DNA of 34,610 nt, from positions 1-34,610 of the forward strand of contig DAHUXL010000070.1 of assembly GCA_027307195.1 (NCBI GenBank). The letters run 5' to 3'. Under the pieces are notes generated by a model. That model did not search any database and was not told the DNA's origin. It saw nothing but the letters and a program-made list of their open reading frames with translations. The position numbers and the translations under genes are program-made. This stretch comes from Rhodanobacter sp. GTDB lineage: Bacteria; Pseudomonadota; Gammaproteobacteria; Xanthomonadales; Rhodanobacteraceae. Below are positions 24,334-33,419 of this stretch, piece by piece (the stretch's first letter is position 1; the number at the start of each line of letters is the position of its first letter).

Positions 24334-25476
24334 TCAACCCAGCCAGCGCCAGACCAGATACACCAGCGGCGCGCATACCAGCAGAAACGGGATCGACACC
24401 AGGTGCAGCAGGCGCAGGCCGTGCGGCTGCCTGGCCAGGCGTAGCGCGATCAGGTTCGCCAGCGAACCGATCGCCAGGCCGAAACCGCCCACGTTCACCG
24501 CGATCGCCAGTGCAATCGCGTCCGGCGCGCGATCGAGCAGCAGCACGGTCGCCGGCACATTGCTGATCAGTTGCGAGGCGATGATGCCGCCGACGTACAG
24601 GGTCAGCGGCTGACGGAAGTCGAGCCGGTCCAGCATCTCCCGCACCAGCGACAGTTCGGCGAAGTGGCCCAGCCCCAGAAAGATCGCCGCGAACGTCAGC
24701 AGCAGCAGCCAGTCGATCCGCGCCAGGCTCGAACGCGCCAGCAGCGCGAACAGCACCAGCAGCAGTCCGGCCCCCAGCGGCGCCTGGTGGTATTCCATCA
24801 ACAGCACCATGCCGACCAAGGCGACGGTCGACCACGCGCCAAGCCGGTTCGACGTCACCTGACCATCGATCTTGTCCGGAGTCAGTTCGATCCGGTCGCG
24901 CGGTAGCCACAGCCATGTGAAGGCCGCCACCAGCACGAACATCACCGCCGCCGTCGGCAGCATCGCCAGCGCGAAATGCAGGAACGGCATCGACGAGTGC
25001 TGCCACAGCAACAGGTTCTGCGGATTGCCGATCGGGCTCAGGGTGGAGCCAGCGTTCACTGCCAGCGCCTCCAGCACGACCATGCGCAGTACCGGCAGGT
25101 TCGAGATGCCGCCGATTGCCAGCGTCAGCGGCACGATCAGAAACAGGCTCACGTCATTGGTCAGCACCATCGACAGCAACGCCGTCGCGCTGACCAGCAG
25201 CAGGCCCAGACTGCGCAGCGAATGTGCTCGTGCCACCACGGCGACCGCCGCGTGCTGCACCAGGCCGCTGTCGCGGATGCCCTGGATCGCGATCAGCAGG
25301 CCCATCAGGCCGGCCAGCGTCGGCAACTGCAGCCAGTGTTGGTACTTTGCCAGTGGCTGCGGGTCGAGCAGGGCCAGCGCGATCGTCAGCGTGGCGAACA
25401 ACAGCAACAGCCATTCGGCCCGCAGTCTTTGTATCCACGAGGAGGATGCGCCGGATGACGGCTTTGCATCACTCAT
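24334..25476 (-). CDS. SLC13/ArsB-type anion permease
   Basis: This 380-residue integral membrane protein has about ten hydrophobic segments spread along its length and belongs to the ion-transporter superfamily that includes SLC13, ArsB and NhaD. Family-type features are VLTNDVSLFLIVPLTLAI and NAGSTLSPIGNPQNLLLW in the first half, and ASQLISNVPATVLLL then GSLANLIALRLA in the second: the two SNVP/TNDV-type re-entrant loops with NP-type substrate motifs. It is shorter than most SLC13 carriers (about 450). The substrate cannot be deduced. It is the last gene of the ybbA-ybbP-gst run, 27 nt after gst. Confidence 0.82.
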   Translation of the reverse strand: MSDAKPSSGASSSWIQRLRAEWLLLLFATLTIALALLDPQPLAKYQHWLQLPTLAGLMGLLIAIQGIRDSGLVQHAAVAVVARAHSLRSLGLLLVSATALLSMVLTNDVSLFLIVPLTLAIGGISNLPVLRMVVLEALAVNAGSTLSPIGNPQNLLLWQHSSMPFLHFALAMLPTAAVMFVLVAAFTWLWLPRDRIELTPDKIDGQVTSNRLGAWSTVALVGMVLLMEYHQAPLGAGLLLVLFALLARSSLARIDWLLLLTFAAIFLGLGHFAELSLVREMLDRLDFRQPLTLYVGGIIASQLISNVPATVLLLDRAPDAIALAIAVNVGGFGLAIGSLANLIALRLARQPHGLRLLHLVSIPFLLVCAPLVYLVWRWLG

Positions 25477-25503
25477 GCATCAGCATCCGGCCGGGCACCG
25501 GCA

Positions 25504-26133
25504 TCACCATCCGCTCAATCCTTCGATCTGGTACAGCTTCTGCCAGCTCGGTCGGGCGCGCACCAGGTCGGCCAGCCGCTTCAGTGCAGGCCACTCGGTG
25601 GCCGGCCGTGGCATGTTGCGTGACCAGCGCATCAGCATGGTCAGCAGCAGATCGGCGCCGGAGAATTCGGTGCCCAGCAGATACGGACCCTGTGCCCTGA
25701 GTTGCGCATCCAGCAGATCCCATACGCCTTCGATCTTGCGTTGCAGGGCGGCGCGCACTTCCGGCGTATGCTCCGCCGCGCCCAGTTCAGGCGGGTAGAA
25801 CCAGAAGCGGTAAGTCGACATCAGCGTGTTGCTGAGATAGACGATCCACTGCTGCCACGCCTCGCGCTCGGGCGTGCCCGGCGCGGGCACCAGCTTCGCT
25901 TCCGGATGACGCTCGGCCAGCACCATCAGCAGCGCCGCCGATTCCGACAACGGCCGTCCGTCGATCACCAGGGTCGGCACCACGCCACGCGGATTGAGCT
26001 TCAGATAGGCCGGATCGTGTTGCGCGTTCGTATCGAAATCGACCAGCCGCAATTCATGCGGCGCGCCGATCTCCAGCAGCGCCAGATGCACCACCATGCT
26101 GGCGGTGCCGGGGGAGTAGTAGAGCGTATACAT
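25504..26133 (-). CDS. Glutathione S-transferase family protein
   Basis: The 209-residue product has the GST layout: an N-terminal thioredoxin-like domain (MYTLYYSPGTASMVVHLALL, then NPRGVVPTLVIDG with the cis-Pro that contacts glutathione, and LSESAALL, the gamma-glutamyl-binding Ser) and a C-terminal helical domain containing EFSGADLLLTMLM. GSTs conjugate or reduce substrates with glutathione in the cytoplasm; the substrate is unknown. It lies 44 nt after the ybbP-like gene and 27 nt before the permease gene. Confidence 0.9.
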   Translation of the reverse strand: MYTLYYSPGTASMVVHLALLEIGAPHELRLVDFDTNAQHDPAYLKLNPRGVVPTLVIDGRPLSESAALLMVLAERHPEAKLVPAPGTPEREAWQQWIVYLSNTLMSTYRFWFYPPELGAAEHTPEVRAALQRKIEGVWDLLDAQLRAQGPYLLGTEFSGADLLLTMLMRWSRNMPRPATEWPALKRLADLVRARPSWQKLYQIEGLSGW

Positions 26134-26177
26134 GCGATCTCCTCAGCGGGTTTGGCACATGCGATCTTGGCGGCGGC

Positions 26178-28661
26178 TCACCCTTCGCGCAACAAGCGCA
26201 TTGGCGACGTTCGCGTGACCTTGCGTGTCCCGGCCAGTCCGAGCAACATCACCACGAAGGCGGCACCGAACGCGGCGAATGCAAGCGGCCACAACGGTGG
26301 CACGAAGCCCTCGATATGGAAGATGGCGTGGCCCAGCCACAGTCCGGCGCCGGCGGCTCCGAAGGCTGCGGTGAGACCGGCAACCAGACCGAGCAGGGCG
26401 AATTCGCAGGCGGCGGCGACGCGCAGCTGATTGCGACGTGCACCGAGTGTACGCAGCAGGGCAGCCTCGTGTCGGCGTTCGGCCGCGCTGGCGGCGAGCG
26501 CCGCGGCCAGCACCAGTGCACCGGCAAGCAGGCTGAAGCCTAGGATCCAGCGCACCGCGTTGCCGACACGATCGACGATCTCGCGCACGCGGTCGAGCAG
26601 CGAGTCGACATCGACCAGGCTGAGATTGGAGTAATCGCGCGACAATTGCGCCAGTTGGGTGGCATGGCCGCGCGGCAGATGGAAGCTGGCCAGCCAGGTG
26701 TGCGGCAGGTCGCCGGCGTGGGCCGGATCGAGCAGCAGGAAGAAATTGACCCGGAACGAACTCCAGTCGACCTTGCGGACGCTGCCGACCTTCGCGTCGA
26801 TGCTGCCTTCGCCGACGTTGAAGCTCAGTGTGTCACCAACTTTCAGCGCGAACATGTCGCGCCACATCGTGTCGATCGACACTTCGGCTTGGGCCGGATG
26901 CGCGCCTTGCCACTGACCGGCGATCACCTGATTCGACGGCGGCAAGGCATCGGCCCACGACAGTCGCAACTGCCGGTCGGCCCAATCCTTCGCGCGCTCG
27001 TCGGTGAAATGCAGCTGGTCGATCGGTGTTCCATTGATCGCGGTGAGTTTGCCCACGGCCAGTGGCAACATGTTGAGCTGATCGCCACCGATGCCGGCCA
27101 GTGCGTGCTCGAAACCGGTGCGTTGATCGTCCTGCAGATTCAGCGCGAACCAGTTCGGCGTATCCGCCGGCAGTTCCTGGCGCCAGCCCTGCAGCAGGGC
27201 CGGTGCGACGATCGCCAGCAACAGCAGCGCGCACAGGCCGAGACTGAGTGCGGTGGCCTGGATCAGGCTCAGCGTGCGTCGCCGCGCCAGTGCGGCGAGG
27301 CCGAGACGGAGCGCGGGATGCGCGCCGGGTGCGACGCGTCGTGCCAGCCACAGCAACACGGCGGCCAGCAGTGCCGCGATCACCGCCACGCCGAGCAGGC
27401 TGGCGGCAAGAATACCGGCCAGCTGCAGCGAGCTGCTCTGGCTCCAGATCAATCCCAGGGCGACCAGCACCGGAACCAGGTACAGCGCATCGAAACGCCG
27501 CACGCGCCGTTGCACGCTCTGGCGGAACACTGCCACCGGCGGCACCTCGGCCAGTCGTACCAGCGGCGGCAAGGCGAAACCGACCAGCACGGCGATGCCC
27601 ATCGCGGCGGCGGCGAACGATGGCGCCAGCGGCAGCACGGTCGGCACGCTGCCGAACAACGAGCTGGCGAACAACCACGCCAGTTGTGCCAGCCCCAGCG
27701 CCAGCAACAGACCGAGCGCCGTTGCAGGCAGGGCGAGCGCGCAGAGTGTGCCGAGCAACAAACCCAGCACGCGTCGGCGTGATGTTCCCAGCGCACGCAC
27801 CAGGGCGACTTCCGAGGTCTTGCGGCGTGCATAGCGTTGTGCGGACAGCGCAATCGCGATGCCGGCCAGCAACGCCGACAGCAGCGCGGTCAGGCGCAGG
27901 AACGCGCCGGCCCGATCGAATGCCGAGCGCATGCGTTCCTGGGTTTGTTCCGGCGTGATCAATTCGGCACCTTGCGGCAAGGTTGTCGATTGCGCCCAAT
28001 CGCGCCAGCCCTGCACGGCTGCAGGTTCGCCAGCCAGCAGCAGGCGGTGGCGCGCGCGGCTGCCGACGCCGAGCAGACCGGCCTCCTCGGCGTCGGCCAG
28101 ATTCATCAGTGCACGTGGTGCCAGCGCGAACAGTTCGCCACCATCCGGCTGGCGCAGCAGTTCGGCGGCGATGACCAGATTGCGCCCGCCCAGCTGCAAC
28201 GGTTCGCCCACTTTCAGATTCAGTGCGACCAGTGCGCGATGATCGAGATAGACCTCGCCTGCCACTGGTGCATGGCCGTTCCGGGAGTGCCCATTCTCGT
28301 CGCCCAGCTCCAGCGTGCCGCGCAGCGGATAGTGCGCATCGGCCGCTTGCACGTCGAGCAACTGGGTCTGCTGATGCGCGAACGCCACACTGGGGAAGCT
28401 GGCGGTGCGCGTGAGCTGCAGGCCACGCTGGCGGGCCTCGGCGGCGAAGGTGTCCGGTACGGTCTGCGGTGACGCCACGCCGATGTCGCCACCGATCAGC
28501 TCGGCGGCACTGGCCAGCATGCCGCGCTCGATCCGCGTCGACAGCGTGGCGACCACGCCGAGCGCGACCACCGCCAGCACCAGCGAGGCGGCCAGCGTGC
28601 GCAGCTCCGGCAGGTGCCATTCGCGGCGCAGGCTGCGCAGGGCGAGCAGCAGCATCTTCAT
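26178..28661 (-). CDS. ABC transporter permease, YbbP-like (FtsX/MacB family)
   Basis: This 827-residue membrane protein is the permease of an ABC system of the MacB/LolE/FtsX superfamily. It has an N-terminal anchor (about 20-40, LAASLVLAVVALGVVA), a large extracytoplasmic domain, a middle block of FtsX-type helices (LLSALLAGIAIALS and following), then a second duplicated set, the last ending near LAFAAFGAAFVVMLLG. This duplicated layout and length fit E. coli YbbP (about 800 residues). Its start overlaps the ATPase stop by 4 nt. Such systems usually extract or handle envelope lipids or lipoproteins; the substrate here is unknown. The ATG at 28661 was chosen because of this coupling. Confidence 0.88.
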   Translation of the reverse strand: MKMLLLALRSLRREWHLPELRTLAASLVLAVVALGVVATLSTRIERGMLASAAELIGGDIGVASPQTVPDTFAAEARQRGLQLTRTASFPSVAFAHQQTQLLDVQAADAHYPLRGTLELGDENGHSRNGHAPVAGEVYLDHRALVALNLKVGEPLQLGGRNLVIAAELLRQPDGGELFALAPRALMNLADAEEAGLLGVGSRARHRLLLAGEPAAVQGWRDWAQSTTLPQGAELITPEQTQERMRSAFDRAGAFLRLTALLSALLAGIAIALSAQRYARRKTSEVALVRALGTSRRRVLGLLLGTLCALALPATALGLLLALGLAQLAWLFASSLFGSVPTVLPLAPSFAAAAMGIAVLVGFALPPLVRLAEVPPVAVFRQSVQRRVRRFDALYLVPVLVALGLIWSQSSSLQLAGILAASLLGVAVIAALLAAVLLWLARRVAPGAHPALRLGLAALARRRTLSLIQATALSLGLCALLLLAIVAPALLQGWRQELPADTPNWFALNLQDDQRTGFEHALAGIGGDQLNMLPLAVGKLTAINGTPIDQLHFTDERAKDWADRQLRLSWADALPPSNQVIAGQWQGAHPAQAEVSIDTMWRDMFALKVGDTLSFNVGEGSIDAKVGSVRKVDWSSFRVNFFLLLDPAHAGDLPHTWLASFHLPRGHATQLAQLSRDYSNLSLVDVDSLLDRVREIVDRVGNAVRWILGFSLLAGALVLAAALAASAAERRHEAALLRTLGARRNQLRVAAACEFALLGLVAGLTAAFGAAGAGLWLGHAIFHIEGFVPPLWPLAFAAFGAAFVVMLLGLAGTRKVTRTSPMRLLREG

Positions 28662-29359
28662 GCGTGCGTGCTCGCGTTGGGTGATACGACGTGGCCTTCC
28701 TCCAGTTCGATCCGTCGATCGCAACGCGCAGCCAGTGTGGCGTCATGCGTTACCAGCACAAGCGTGGTGCGGTGATCGCGGTTCAGCGCGAACAGCAGGT
28801 CGCAGATGTGATGGCCAGTGCGCTGGTCGAGGTTGCCGGTGGGCTCGTCGGCAAACAGCACGCGCGGGCCGTGCACGAACGCGCGGGCGATCGCGACGCG
28901 CTGCTGCTCTCCGCCGGAAAGCTGGGCCGGATAATGCCGGCGCCGTGGGGTCAGCCCGACTGCATCGAGTGCTTCGCGCGCGCGCTGGCGCGCTGCGCTG
29001 CTGCCTTCCAGCTCCAGCGGCAGCATCACGTTTTCCTCGGCGGTGAGCGCAGGCAGCAGATGGAACGACTGGAACACGAAACCGACCAGCCGCCGGCGCA
29101 GGTCGGCGCGTGCCTCCTCGTCCAGTTGCTCCAGCGGATGACCGTCCAGGGCAATGCGGCCGGTGTCCGGCGTATCCAGTCCGGCCAGCAGGCCGAGCAA
29201 GGTGGTCTTGCCGGAGCCGGAGGCGCCGACGATGGCGAAGCTATCGCCTGGCTGGATCTGCAGGCTGACCTTGCTGAGGATTTCCAATCTCCCCTCGGGG
29301 CCGCTGACCGACTTGCTAACATCGCAGGCCTCAAGAAGAGGACGGGAAGAATCACTCAT
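28658..29359 (-). CDS. ABC transporter ATP-binding protein, YbbA-like
   Basis: The 233-residue protein is the ATPase partner of the downstream permease. Walker A is GASGSGKT (45-52), the signature is LSGGEQQ (147-153) and Walker B is VLFADEP (167-173), with the H-loop in VTHD. The [19 protein letters not shown]-loop region is typical of the LolD/MacB/YbbA group. In E. coli ybbA-ybbP is likewise divergent from tesA, so the neighbourhood supports the YbbA assignment. The ATG at 29359 shares CATG with the tesA start on the other strand. The reading frame extends upstream across tesA but those residues do not fit the family. Confidence 0.92.
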   Translation of the reverse strand: MSDSSRPLLEACDVSKSVSGPEGRLEILSKVSLQIQPGDSFAIVGASGSGKTTLLGLLAGLDTPDTGRIALDGHPLEQLDEEARADLRRRLVGFVFQSFHLLPALTAEENVMLPLELEGSSAARQRAREALDAVGLTPRRRHYPAQLSGGEQQRVAIARAFVHGPRVLFADEPTGNLDQRTGHHICDLLFALNRDHRTTLVLVTHDATLAARCDRRIELEEGHVVSPNASTHA

Positions 29360-29993
29360 GCGTCGATGCCTATGGCTGTTGGTCTTTCTGTGTGGCATCG
29401 GCAGCGCCCAGGCGGCGGCACCGAAAACCGTGCTGGTGCTGGGTGATTCGCTGTCCGCCGCGCACAACATACCGGTCGAGTCCGGCTGGGTGCATCTGCT
29501 GGATGCGCGTCTTGCCAAGATGGTGCCGAAGTGGACCGTGATCAATGCCAGCATCAGCGGCGAAACTTCGCTGAGCGGCCGCAATCGTCTGCCGGCGCTG
29601 CTGGCGAAGTACCGGCCGGCGGTGCTGGTGCTGGAACTGGGTGCGAACGACGGGCTGCGCGGTCTGCCGCTGCCCGCCCTGCGCGACAACCTCGCCGCGA
29701 TGATCGTGCAGGCGCAGCAGGCGAAGGTGCGGGTGCTGCTGGTCGGCATCGAATTGCCGGTGAACTACGGGCCGCAGTATCGCGATGGTCTGCGTACGAT
29801 CTATGCAGATCTTGCACGCGACCGACACACGGCGCTGGTGCCGTTCCTGCTCGATGGGGTCGCGCTCGATCCCGCGCTGATGCAGGACGATGGCCTGCAT
29901 CCGGTGGCCAGCGCCGAGCCGCGCGTGCTGGAAACCGTGTGGAAGCGGCTGCAACCACTGCTGGATCGACCCGCAAAACCCAACGGGCTCTGA
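29358..29993 (+). CDS. tesA: Arylesterase / acyl-CoA thioesterase I (TesA), SGNH hydrolase
   Basis: TesA is a periplasmic SGNH-family hydrolase with thioesterase, esterase and lysophospholipase activity. The 211-residue protein has a signal peptide ([19 protein letters not shown]), nucleophile S31 in VLGDSLS, block II SGETS, block III GAND (95-98) and the catalytic pair D178/H181 in DGLHP. All four SGNH blocks are intact. It starts at 29358 with GGGAAG about 8 nt upstream; its start codon overlaps that of the divergent ybbA-like gene. It is about 85 nt upstream of the response-regulator gene. Confidence 0.93.
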   Translation: MRRCLWLLVFLCGIGSAQAAAPKTVLVLGDSLSAAHNIPVESGWVHLLDARLAKMVPKWTVINASISGETSLSGRNRLPALLAKYRPAVLVLELGANDGLRGLPLPALRDNLAAMIVQAQQAKVRVLLVGIELPVNYGPQYRDGLRTIYADLARDRHTALVPFLLDGVALDPALMQDDGLHPVASAEPRVLETVWKRLQPLLDRPAKPNGL

Positions 29994-30042
29994 ATCATCC
30001 GTTTCCGATTTCACACTACCCTCACCGCCAGAAAGGTTATCT

Positions 30043-30058
30043 CTTCACATATGTGAAG
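30043..30058. promoter_or_regulatory. 16-bp perfect palindrome upstream of the response regulator
   Basis: CTTCACATATGTGAAG is a perfect 16-bp palindrome centred 28 nt before the response-regulator ATG. It lies in the 85-nt gap after tesA. It may be an operator, for instance for autoregulation; a hairpin is less likely because there is no loop. A related TTTCACAC occurs near 30010. Confidence 0.4.
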
Positions 30059-30078
30059 GCCACCGATGTGAGGACGAT

Positions 30079-30810
30079 ATGACCGTACATGATGAGCAAG
30101 CGGGATTGATTCTCCTGGTCGAGGACAACCGCCAGATCGCCGAGATGGTGGGTGAGTTTCTCGAACGGCGCGGCTACTCGGTCGACTATGCCGCCGATGG
30201 CGTGAGCGGCCTGCATCTGGCGGTGTCCAACAGCTACGACGTGATCGTGCTGGACCTGATGTTGCCGGGCCTGGATGGGCTGGAAGTCTGCCGCAAGCTG
30301 CGCCGGGAAGCGAAGAAATCCACCCCGGTGCTGATGTTGACCGCGCGCGACACGCTGGAAGACAAGCTGGTGGGCCTCGAAGCGGGCGCCGACGACTACC
30401 TGGTGAAGCCGTTCGAAGTGCGCGAGCTCGAGGCACGCCTGCGCGCGCTGATCCGCCGCGACCGTCGCCAGGTGTCCACCGAAGTGCTCACGGTCGGCGA
30501 CATGACCCTGGATACCGCCACGCTGCGACTGACCCGCGACGGCCAGGAGCTGACCGTGTCGCCGATCGGGCTGAAGCTGCTGGCAATCCTGATGCGCGAA
30601 TCGCCGCGGGTGGTGAGCCGGCGCGACATCGAGCGCGAGATATGGGGCGATACGCTGCCCGATTCGGACACCTTGCGCTCGCACCTGTACAACCTTCGTC
30701 GGGTCATAGACAAACCCTTCGCACATCCCCTGCTACACACCATCCATTCGGCGGGTTATCGCCTCGCGGATCTGGAGTCGGAAGTGGCGTCGACAACCCA
30801 GACAGCCTGA
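30079..30810 (+). CDS. OmpR/PhoB-type DNA-binding response regulator
   Basis: The 243-residue protein has a receiver domain (about 10-125) with acidic pair E15-D16, phosphoacceptor D59 (IVLDLMLPGLDG) and K110 (LVKPF), followed by a winged-helix DNA-binding domain (about 140-235) with LTVSPIGLKLLAILM, RRDIEREIWG and LRSHLYNLRRVID. It is most like the PhoP/QseB/OmpR group. It is followed after 28 nt by its cognate sensor kinase gene. The ATG at 30079 has AGGA just upstream. The regulated genes are unknown. Confidence 0.93.
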   Translation: MTVHDEQAGLILLVEDNRQIAEMVGEFLERRGYSVDYAADGVSGLHLAVSNSYDVIVLDLMLPGLDGLEVCRKLRREAKKSTPVLMLTARDTLEDKLVGLEAGADDYLVKPFEVRELEARLRALIRRDRRQVSTEVLTVGDMTLDTATLRLTRDGQELTVSPIGLKLLAILMRESPRVVSRRDIEREIWGDTLPDSDTLRSHLYNLRRVIDKPFAHPLLHTIHSAGYRLADLESEVASTTQTA

Positions 30811-30838
30811 CATTGCATCGACAGGGCGAAAACATGTA

Positions 30839-31855
30839 ATGGATAGCAGGGTGGTCAAAGCAGTCACATTCCGTGTGGGTGCGTTCCGGCGACGGATTGC
30901 GTGGGTGTTCGGCTTGCAGTTTCTGATCGTGGCGATCGTCTGCATGCTGGGCATCTACAACATCGTGCATACCGCCGTGGTGATCGCGGTTATCGTGATC
31001 ACCACGGCGATCGCTTGGTTCGCCACCCGCCGCGAGTGGCGGCCGGTGCGCGCGCTGGCCCGGCTGGTCAATCGCTGGGATGGCCAGCAGTTCGATCCGG
31101 AATCCCTGCATCTGGATCAGATGTCCACCCACACCGATGCCGACGTGGCCTCGCTGGCGCGTGGACTGCATGGGTTCGCCATGCGCATCGCCGACTACAA
31201 CCAGCGCGAGCGCAACTTCACCCGTGACGCCAGTCACGAACTGCGCAGCCCGCTCACCGTGATCAAGATGTCGGTCGACATGCTGGCCGAGGAGGAGGGC
31301 CTCAGCGATTTCGGTGCCCGTTCGGTGCGCCGGATCAAGCGCGCCGCGCGCGAGATGGAGGTGCTGGTCGAGGCGTTGCTGATCCTCGCCCGCGAGACCG
31401 ACACCGCAACGGACCACGAGCGCTTCATTGCCAACGACGTGCTGCGCAGGGAGATGGAATCCGCTCGCGAGTTGCTGACCGGCCGCCCGATCGAGTTGTT
31501 GCTGGAGGAGCCGGCGCGGTTTGCGCTGGAGGGTTCGGCGCAGGCCTTCTCGGTATTGTGCTGGCAGCTGATCCGCAACGCCTGTCAGCAGACCGAACAG
31601 GGCAGCGTGGTGGTCAGCGTGTTGCCCGGCATGGTGAGCGTGAGCAATCACGCGGATCCGCACATACCCGGCGACAGCTCCCGCCCGATGCGCGTGCATG
31701 GTGCCGACCGGCACGGCTTTGAACTGGCGATAGCCCAGCGGATCAGCGACCGCTTCGGCTGGCCGCTGGAATTGCAGACGCGGGTCGGAGAGGAGAACAT
31801 CGCCCGCATCCGTTTCCCGCATCCGCTGCCGGTCGAGACGACCGCCAGCGCCTGA
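30839..31855 (+). CDS. Sensor histidine kinase with minimal periplasmic region and divergent ATP-binding domain
   Basis: The 338-residue protein has TM1 (about 21-41) and TM2 (about 44-62) separated by only a few residues, so it lacks a periplasmic sensor domain. A HAMP-like linker, then the HisKA box FTRDASHELRSPLTVIK with H133, follow. The HATPase domain is shortened and divergent: N-box LIRNACQQT (N247), but the usual DxGxG position reads SNHADPHIP (269-277), and the G2 region is HGFELAIAQRI. It may still bind ATP weakly or rely on another kinase. Its partner is the OmpR-type regulator upstream. The start at 30839 has a weak ribosome-binding site; GTG 30851 is an alternative. Confidence 0.87.
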   Translation: MDSRVVKAVTFRVGAFRRRIAWVFGLQFLIVAIVCMLGIYNIVHTAVVIAVIVITTAIAWFATRREWRPVRALARLVNRWDGQQFDPESLHLDQMSTHTDADVASLARGLHGFAMRIADYNQRERNFTRDASHELRSPLTVIKMSVDMLAEEEGLSDFGARSVRRIKRAAREMEVLVEALLILARETDTATDHERFIANDVLRREMESARELLTGRPIELLLEEPARFALEGSAQAFSVLCWQLIRNACQQTEQGSVVVSVLPGMVSVSNHADPHIPGDSSRPMRVHGADRHGFELAIAQRISDRFGWPLELQTRVGEENIARIRFPHPLPVETTASA

Positions 31856-31860
31856 CCACC

Positions 31861-31880
31861 GGAGCGCACGGATGCGCCCC
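31861..31880. terminator. Short hairpin between kinase and CoA-transferase genes
   Basis: GGAGCGCA (31861-31868) and TGCGCCCC (31873-31880) pair around a 4-nt loop with one A-C mismatch. The hairpin lies between the convergent stop codons at 31855 and 31891. It is weaker than the other three convergent-end hairpins. Confidence 0.35.
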
Positions 31881-31890
31881 TGCACAAGGG

Positions 31891-33252
31891 TCAGCCGGCT
31901 TTCAGTGCCGGGTCCACGCTGAATGCGCAACCGGTCCTGGCCTTCACGTCGGCGAGGCTCACGCCGTCGTTGAGTTCGATCAGCACCAGCCCCTCGCCCT
32001 TGTTGACCCTGAACACGCACAGGTCGGTGATGATCAGGTCGACCACCTGCTTGCCGGTCAACGGCAGTTCGCATTCGGTGCGGATTTTCGGTGTGCCGTC
32101 TTTCGCGTTGTGCTCCATCAGCACCACTACGCGCTTGACACCGCTGACCAGATCCATCGCGCCGCCCGGACCTTTCACCATCTTGCCCGGCACCATCCAG
32201 TTCGCCAGATCGCCGTGCGCGGAGACTTCCAGGCCGCCGAGGATCGACAGGTCGATATGGCCGCCGCGGATCATCGCGAACGACTCGGCGCTGGAGAAGA
32301 AGCTCGAACCGGGCAGGGTGGTGATGGTCTGCTTGCCGGCGTTGATCAGGTCAGGATCGATGTTGTCTTCGCTCGGGAACGGACCGATGCCGAGCAGGCC
32401 GTTCTCCGATTGCAAAGTGACATTGACGCCGTCGGGAATGTAGTTCGCCACCATTGTCGGAATGCCGATGCCGAGGTTCACGTAGAAACCGTCCTGCAGT
32501 TCCTGCGCGGCACGTTTGGCCATCGCTACACGGATCGGACTCTCCTTGCCGCCGACCACGCCGGCGATGGTGCGGAACTCGATCCGCTTCTCGTATTTCG
32601 CGCCCTGCACGATGCGGTCGACGTAGATGCCCGGCACATGCACGCCATCGGGATCGATCGAGCCGACCGGTACCAGCTCCTCCACCTCGGCCACGCAGAT
32701 CTTGCCGCAGGTGGCGATCATCGGATTGAAGTTGCGCGCAGTCTCGTGGAACACCAGGTTGCCATGCGCGTCGCCCTTCCAGGCCTTCACGATCGACAGG
32801 TCGGCATGGATCGCTTCTTCCAGCACATATTCCTTGTCGCCGAAGCGCCTGGTTTCCTTGCCCTCGGCGAGTTTGGTACCGAAGCCGGTGCGCGTATAGA
32901 AGCCGGGGATGCCGGCGCCGCCGGCGCGCAATTTCTCGGCCAGCGTGCCCTGCGGTGTGAGGTGCAGTTCCAGCTCGCCGGCCAGCACCTGCCGCTCGAA
33001 TTCCTTGTTCTCGCCCACGTAGGATGCGAACACGCGTTTCACCTGATGCGTCTTCAGCAACGGGCCCATGCCGAAATCGTCCACGCCGGCATTGTTGCCG
33101 ACGATGGTCAGCCCCTTGGTGCCGGCTTCCAGCAGCGCGCCGATCAGGTTCTCGGGAATGCCGCACAGGCCGAAGCCGCCCGCAGCGATCGTCATGCCAT
33201 CGACCAGCAGTCCATCAAGAGCTTTCGCGGCGCTTGGGTAAACCTTGTTCAT
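31891..33252 (-). CDS. Fused 3-oxoacid CoA-transferase (subunits A and B)
   Basis: This 453-residue protein joins both halves of a succinyl-CoA:3-ketoacid (or acetate-type) CoA-transferase. The A half (about 1-233) has [29 protein letters not shown] and [10 protein letters not shown]; the B half (about 240-453) starts near [13 protein letters not shown] and contains [14 protein letters not shown], then [12 protein letters not shown] with the catalytic Glu in SENG. The enzyme moves CoA between acyl groups, allowing use of acetoacetate or similar ketoacids. In bacteria the two halves are usually separate genes; the fusion resembles the mitochondrial enzyme. An AGGAAGG ribosome-binding site precedes the ATG. 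It diverges from blaI. Confidence 0.92.
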   Translation of the reverse strand: MNKVYPSAAKALDGLLVDGMTIAAGGFGLCGIPENLIGALLEAGTKGLTIVGNNAGVDDFGMGPLLKTHQVKRVFASYVGENKEFERQVLAGELELHLTPQGTLAEKLRAGGAGIPGFYTRTGFGTKLAEGKETRRFGDKEYVLEEAIHADLSIVKAWKGDAHGNLVFHETARNFNPMIATCGKICVAEVEELVPVGSIDPDGVHVPGIYVDRIVQGAKYEKRIEFRTIAGVVGGKESPIRVAMAKRAAQELQDGFYVNLGIGIPTMVANYIPDGVNVTLQSENGLLGIGPFPSEDNIDPDLINAGKQTITTLPGSSFFSSAESFAMIRGGHIDLSILGGLEVSAHGDLANWMVPGKMVKGPGGAMDLVSGVKRVVVLMEHNAKDGTPKIRTECELPLTGKQVVDLIITDLCVFRVNKGEGLVLIELNDGVSLADVKARTGCAFSVDPALKAG

Positions 33253-33370
33253 TGCCGTGCCTTCCTGCAGGGAGAGTCAGCTGCCAAGGATACGATGGAT
33301 TGGCTGCGCTGCGCCTTGTACCAAGGTCGCAGGCCCGCTTCCGTGCAGGAAAGCTCGGGCTTGGCGTGAG
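33253..33370. promoter_or_regulatory. Upstream region of the CoA-transferase gene
   Basis: This stretch lies between the CoA-transferase start and the blaI operators. It contains a short dyad CCTTG-TAC-CAAGG (33314-33326), possibly an operator for the CoA-transferase. I see no convincing promoter. Confidence 0.25.
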
Positions 33371-33411
33371 TATTTACGCATGTAAACATCGTTTCACTTA
33401 CACGCGTAAAC
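33371..33411. promoter_or_regulatory. Twin BlaI-type operator candidates upstream of blaI
   Basis: TTTACGCATGTAAA (33373-33386) is a dyad, and the reverse complement of the second site (33398-33410) reads TTTACGCGTGTAA, so both match TTTACGCRTGTAA in opposite orientation. They lie just before the blaI ATG at 33420. The TGTA/TACA core resembles BlaI/MecI operators. Autorepression of blaI-blaR1 is the likely role, and the sites could also affect the divergent CoA-transferase. Confidence 0.55.
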
Positions 33412-33419
33412 GGTAACTC

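Noticed and set aside
26833-28746. 637-codon minus-strand frame overlapping the YbbP-like permease
   Set aside because: It is in another frame of the same strand with Arg/Gly-rich composition and no hydrophobic pattern; the permease frame carries the real protein.
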